Assembly: GCA_035558335.1 (NCBI GenBank)
Contig: DATMCM010000507.1
Span: forward strand, 1 to 16,583
Reading direction: 5' to 3'
DNA from: Onstottus_B sp035558335
GTDB lineage: Bacteria > Acidobacteriota > Blastocatellia > UBA7656
DNA: 16,583 nt
This document shows, in pieces, positions 14,201 to 16,583 of this stretch; the first letter of the stretch is position 1, and every line of letters starts with the position of its first letter. Below the pieces are notes generated by a model. The model saw only the letters and a list, made by a program, of their open reading frames with translations, was not told where the DNA came from and ran no database searches. The position numbers and the translations under genes were made by a program.

Positions 14201-14293
14201 TTCTTCTTTGTAACCTCGGAGGTTCTCTGCGTCCTATGCGGTTAGCGTGTCCGCTACGCCAGTTCGCCGCAAAGACGCCAACACGCCGAGAAT
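14201..14293. repeat. Imperfect inverted repeat (CTCTGCGTC/GACGC type)
   Basis: The left arm from 14214 (CCTCGGAGG, CTCTGCGTCC, TGCGG) pairs imperfectly with the right arm ending near 14290 (CCGCAAAGACGCC, ACACGCCGAG). A small inner stem, GCGT/ACGC, lies between. It is non-coding and sits just upstream of the arsR promoter. It resembles in design the CTTTGTG-type element at 753-876. Confidence 0.55.
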
Positions 14294-14297
14294 CTTC

Positions 14298-14333
14298 TTG
14301 ACACGTTCTGGTATTTCTAGTATTCTAGAAATA
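14298..14333 (+). promoter_or_regulatory. arsR promoter and palindromic operator (apparently leaderless)
   Basis: A near-consensus promoter: TTGACA (14298-14303), 17-bp spacer, TATTCT (14321-14326). The arms TATTTCTAG (14312-14320) and CTAGAAATA (14325-14333) form a perfect 9-bp inverted repeat around TATT that covers the -10, as expected for an ArsR operator. The ATG begins 7 bp after the -10, at the predicted transcription start, so the mRNA should be leaderless. Confidence 0.85.
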
Positions 14334-14674
14334 TGAAGTCAGCCGACACTACGCGTTATGCGGACATGTTCGCCGCGCTGGGGGCTGAGCCCAGGCTTCA
14401 GATAGTCCGGCTCTTGCTCTCGGCGCATCCGGACGGGATGATCGTCGGCGACATTCAGGCCGAGCTTGGAATACCCAACTCGACCCTGTCGCACCACCTA
14501 GAGAAGCTTCGAATGGAAGGATTGGTCGAAGCTCGAAAAGACAAACAATGGCTCTGGTATTCGGCCAACGCTCAGGCGCTCCAAGACCTGCTGGGGTTTC
14601 TTTATGCCGAGTGCTGCACTCGCAGCAGCGTGGTCGAGCCGATCAAGATAACCGCGGCGAAATCCCGAAGGTGA
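14333..14674 (+). CDS. arsR: ArsR-family arsenite-responsive repressor
   Basis: A 113-aa winged-helix repressor (EPRLQIVRLL at 19-28; recognition helix IPNSTLSHHLEKL at 47-59; wing EARKDKQWLWYS). It lacks the CxC of the classical R773 site in the recognition region. Instead, adjacent Cys94-Cys95 lie at the C-terminal dimer helix (YAECCTRS), as in the Acidithiobacillus-type ArsR that binds As(III) with C95/C96/C102; the third Cys is not present here. It is expected to repress its own promoter until arsenite or a trivalent organoarsenical binds. arsI follows 23 bp downstream and is probably co-transcribed. Confidence 0.92.
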   Translation: MKSADTTRYADMFAALGAEPRLQIVRLLLSAHPDGMIVGDIQAELGIPNSTLSHHLEKLRMEGLVEARKDKQWLWYSANAQALQDLLGFLYAECCTRSSVVEPIKITAAKSRR

Positions 14675-14697
14675 TCAACTAGAAAAGGAGAAATATT

Positions 14698-15147
14698 GTG
14701 GATAATAATCAGTTGAAGGTACACGTCGCGCTTAACGTGAACGACGTGGATGAGTCGGTTAAGTTTTACAATGCGATGTTCGGCATCGAGCCGGTCAAGC
14801 ACAAACCGGGCTATGCAAAGTTCGACGTCGCTCAGCCTGCTCTCAACCTGACGCTCAACTACACCGGTCCAGTCGAAGGCAAAGGCGCGTTGAACCATCT
14901 GGGCGTTCAAGTCGCGAGCACTGATGAAGTGCTTCGCGCAAAGACAAGACTCGAACAGGCGGGGCTCGCGACTTTCGACGAGATGGGCACAGACTGCTGT
15001 TACGCGCTTCAAGACAAGATCTGGATCACCGACCCCAATGGATACCGATGGGAGTTCTTTGTCGTCAAGGTCGCTGACACCAAGCCCAAGCTGAGCTTCA
15101 CATTGATCGAATCCGGGTTGAAGCAAGAGGGAGGCTGTTGTTCTTGA
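14698..15147 (+). CDS. arsI: ArsI/CadI-family VOC protein, probable C-As lyase
   Basis: A 149-aa vicinal-oxygen-chelate dioxygenase. ArsI cleaves methyl or aryl groups from trivalent organoarsenicals to give arsenite. The expected Fe(II) ligands are present: His9 (KVHVALNV), His67 (LNHLGVQV) and Glu119 (YRWEFF). The substrate-binding vicinal cysteine pair is Cys100-Cys101 in TDCCYA. A second pair, GGCCS, ends the protein. The start is GTG 14698 with AAGGAG at 14685-14690, a 7-nt spacer. It directly follows arsR, supporting organoarsenical rather than cadmium detoxification. CadI-type annotation is the alternative. Confidence 0.9.
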   Translation: MDNNQLKVHVALNVNDVDESVKFYNAMFGIEPVKHKPGYAKFDVAQPALNLTLNYTGPVEGKGALNHLGVQVASTDEVLRAKTRLEQAGLATFDEMGTDCCYALQDKIWITDPNGYRWEFFVVKVADTKPKLSFTLIESGLKQEGGCCS

Positions 15148-15235
15148 AGAGCCTCGGACTGAACGGAGAAAACGAACAGGTTTGTCCGATGCGCGTTTGG
15201 ATAAGTATTAAACTCAGATCTCAGGAGGCAAGCGA

Positions 15236-16003
15236 ATGAACTCAACAGGCGTTGTTGAAAGAAGGATGATAGCCGGGCTTGGTGTTGCGCTGGCGATCGT
15301 GTGCTTGCTTGGGACCGATATTGCAGCTCAAGACCCGTTGAAAGCGCTGCCTCAAGCTTACAAGCTGCAGTTTGAAAACGATTGGGTGAAGATCACTCGA
15401 GTTCACTATGCGCCGCACGAGAAGCTGCCGGCTCATCAACACACCCAAACCGCTTCGGCTTATGTTTATTTCAATGATAGCGGCCCGGTCGTCTTCAATC
15501 ACATAGGTCTGGACTACGGCGCCATAACCCGGCCTTCAACCAAAGCGGGAAGCTTTCGCCTCTATCGCGGGGTCAAGGAAATCCACGAGGTCGAAAACAA
15601 ATCCGACCTCCCGAGCGACTTTCTGCGAGTCGAGTTCAAGACCGAACCGGTGAACGACAAGACATTGCACGGCCGGTTTTTTCGCGAGGAGTATCCAGAG
15701 GGTGAGAACTTTCAGAAGGTGCAGTTTGAAAACGAACAGGTGCGCGTCACTCGACTGGTGTGCGCGGTGGGAAAGAAGCTCGACCTCTCCACCGGCCCGA
15801 CCGAACCGGCATTGCTCATTGCGCTGACTCCGTCGAAGTTCAAAGTCCAGGAAAACAAAGGCAAAAGCGCGAAACTAACACTCGAGATGGGGCAGCACGC
15901 CTGGATCGAAGCCGGCCAACAAAAGGGATTTGAGAACAGCGGCGCCGCGCCCGCGGAGCTGCTTCGCTTCGACTTCAAAACGAAACCGCTTTCTAGTCAG
16001 TAG
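15236..16003 (+). CDS. Exported protein with two tandem cupin-like domains
   Basis: A 255-aa protein. A signal peptide (residues 1-31, MIAGLGVALAIVCLLGTDIAAQ) points to export. Two related beta-barrel repeats follow: YKLQFENDWVKITRVHYAPHEKLPAHQH (43-69) and QKVQFENEQVRVTRLVCAVGKKLDL (about 160-185) are clearly homologous, so the protein arose by internal duplication. The first copy keeps cupin-like histidines (H67, H69); the second has lost them, so only one could bind metal. The function is unknown. AGGAGG lies 7 nt before ATG 15236. The gap from arsI is 88 bp, so co-transcription is possible but unproven. The stop codon lies inside the 7-bp tandem repeat. Confidence 0.8.
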   Translation: MNSTGVVERRMIAGLGVALAIVCLLGTDIAAQDPLKALPQAYKLQFENDWVKITRVHYAPHEKLPAHQHTQTASAYVYFNDSGPVVFNHIGLDYGAITRPSTKAGSFRLYRGVKEIHEVENKSDLPSDFLRVEFKTEPVNDKTLHGRFFREEYPEGENFQKVQFENEQVRVTRLVCAVGKKLDLSTGPTEPALLIALTPSKFKVQENKGKSAKLTLEMGQHAWIEAGQQKGFENSGAAPAELLRFDFKTKPLSSQ

Positions 16004-16056
16004 TCCGTAGTCCGTAGTCCGTAGTCCGTAGTCCGTAGTCCGTAGTCCGTAGCTCG
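15994..16056. repeat. 7-bp tandem repeat TAGTCCG, seven exact copies
   Basis: TAGTCCG is repeated seven times without error at 16001-16049. It is flanked by the variants TAGTCAG (15994-16000) and TAGCTCG (16050-16056). The first copy supplies the TAG stop of the cupin gene. Perfect identity suggests recent slippage. Confidence 0.9.
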
Positions 16057-16102
16057 TGTTTCGGAGAGTTACTCGAGCCTTGGGACACGAGCTACGGACT
16101 AC
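16042..16102. repeat. 18-bp perfect inverted repeat ending the TAGTCCG array
   Basis: Positions 16042-16059 and 16085-16102 are perfect reverse complements (18 bp) with a 25-nt loop. Further matches to the array (GTAGTCAG-type, 16101-16109) follow. The right arm could pair with several register-shifted copies of the tandem repeat. It may end transcription from the cupin gene, though no U-tract follows. Confidence 0.75.
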
Positions 16103-16176
16103 TGACTACTTGATCAAGCATCGGAAAAGTAGTATGAGTGATGGGGATGGCGCTTGCGTGAAGAACGAGCGCGGCT

Positions 16177-16583
16177 ATGAGCAGGAAAATCTCCCATTAT
16201 GAGCTCCGGGAAGAACTCGGCCAGGGGGGAATGGGCCGCGTCTATAAAGCCTACGACACAAATCTCGATCGCACGATTGTCCTCAAACTACTTGCGCCTG
16301 AATTGATGTCCGAAGAAGAATCGCGCAAACGGTTCCTGCGAGAGGCGCGTCTGGCATCGGCGTTGGACCACGCCAACATCTGCACGATATACGAAATCGC
16401 CGAAGTCGATAATCAATACTTCATAGCGATGCAGCTCGCGCCGGGCAAAACCCTGAAGAAGGTAATCGCCGGCAAGCCTCTCGGTCTGGACAGCCTGATC
16501 TCGATAACGCTGCAGGTGGGCGATGCGCTCGCGGCCGCTCACGCGATAGGCATCGTGCATCGCGACATCAAATCGAGCAACAT
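16177..16583 (+). CDS. PknB-type Ser/Thr protein kinase, N-terminal part
   Basis: The first 135 residues of a Hanks-type kinase cut by the window edge. Glycine loop LGQGGMGRVYKA (14-25), ATP-binding Lys37 in TIVLKLL, helix-C Glu56 in FLREARLAS, and the catalytic loop VHRDIKSSN (127-135) with D130 are present. The start is ATG 16177, just before SHYELREELGQGGMG; an ATG at 16134 is out of frame. The cytoplasmic kinase domain should be followed by a transmembrane or repeat sensor domain beyond the edge, as is common in Acidobacteriota. Confidence 0.92.
   Translation, partial: MSRKISHYELREELGQGGMGRVYKAYDTNLDRTIVLKLLAPELMSEEESRKRFLREARLASALDHANICTIYEIAEVDNQYFIAMQLAPGKTLKKVIAGKPLGLDSLISITLQVGDALAAAHAIGIVHRDIKSSN

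Noticed and set aside
15994..16056. CRISPR-like array
   Set aside because: The units are 7 bp with no spacers, so this is a simple tandem repeat.

Overview
The window looks like an accessory stretch of an Acidobacteriota-type chromosome, perhaps class Blastocatellia. This is inferred from a very large Oar-like TonB-dependent receptor with an N-terminal carboxypeptidase-regulatory domain, a PknB-type Ser/Thr kinase, moderately high G+C and many hairpin or tandem repeats between genes. No rRNA, tRNA, CRISPR array, transposase or phage gene was seen.

Layout. Positions 1-635 hold two overlapping minus-strand genes of unknown function; the second, a coiled-coil protein, runs off the left edge. 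A Lys-rich protein of unknown function follows (988-1473), then about 720 bp of repeats. Positions 2199-5725 form a glycolipid block: a GT21 ceramide-glucosyltransferase/HpnI-like enzyme, a minus-strand endonuclease/exonuclease/phosphatase (EEP)-fold hydrolase and an MGDG-synthase/UgtP-like GT28 glycosyltransferase. Positions 5813-7295 form a MerR operon whose second gene is read through an in-frame TGA at 6522. The TGA sits where the first Cys of a thioredoxin CxxC motif belongs, so the gene is best read as a selenoprotein of about 337 aa (UxxC) with a second thioredoxin-like domain. Positions 7310-9568 (minus) encode a secreted NPP-type phosphodiesterase and an APH(6)/hydroxyurea-kinase-like phosphotransferase. 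Positions 9986-13378 encode the TonB-dependent receptor. Positions 13461-15147 form an arsenic island: a small membrane protein overlapping arsC, then arsR and arsI under a palindromic, apparently leaderless promoter. A two-cupin secreted protein, a 7-bp tandem repeat with a long hairpin, and the start of a Ser/Thr kinase complete the window.

How the parts may work together. Several intergenic regions carry the same pattern, a TTAA/TTCA core repeated every 11 bp. It lies upstream of the GT21 gene, in the EEP/GT28 divergent gap, in the phosphodiesterase/TonB-receptor divergent gap, and twice between the left-edge genes and the 988 gene. The 11-bp period and TTMA core resemble PhoB/PhoP-family Pho boxes. 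The downstream genes (glycolipid synthases, phosphodiesterase, outer-membrane receptor) fit a phosphate-starvation and lipid-remodelling programme. This is an inference from sequence pattern only. The selenoprotein and the Pho-like arrays are the two observations most worth testing.
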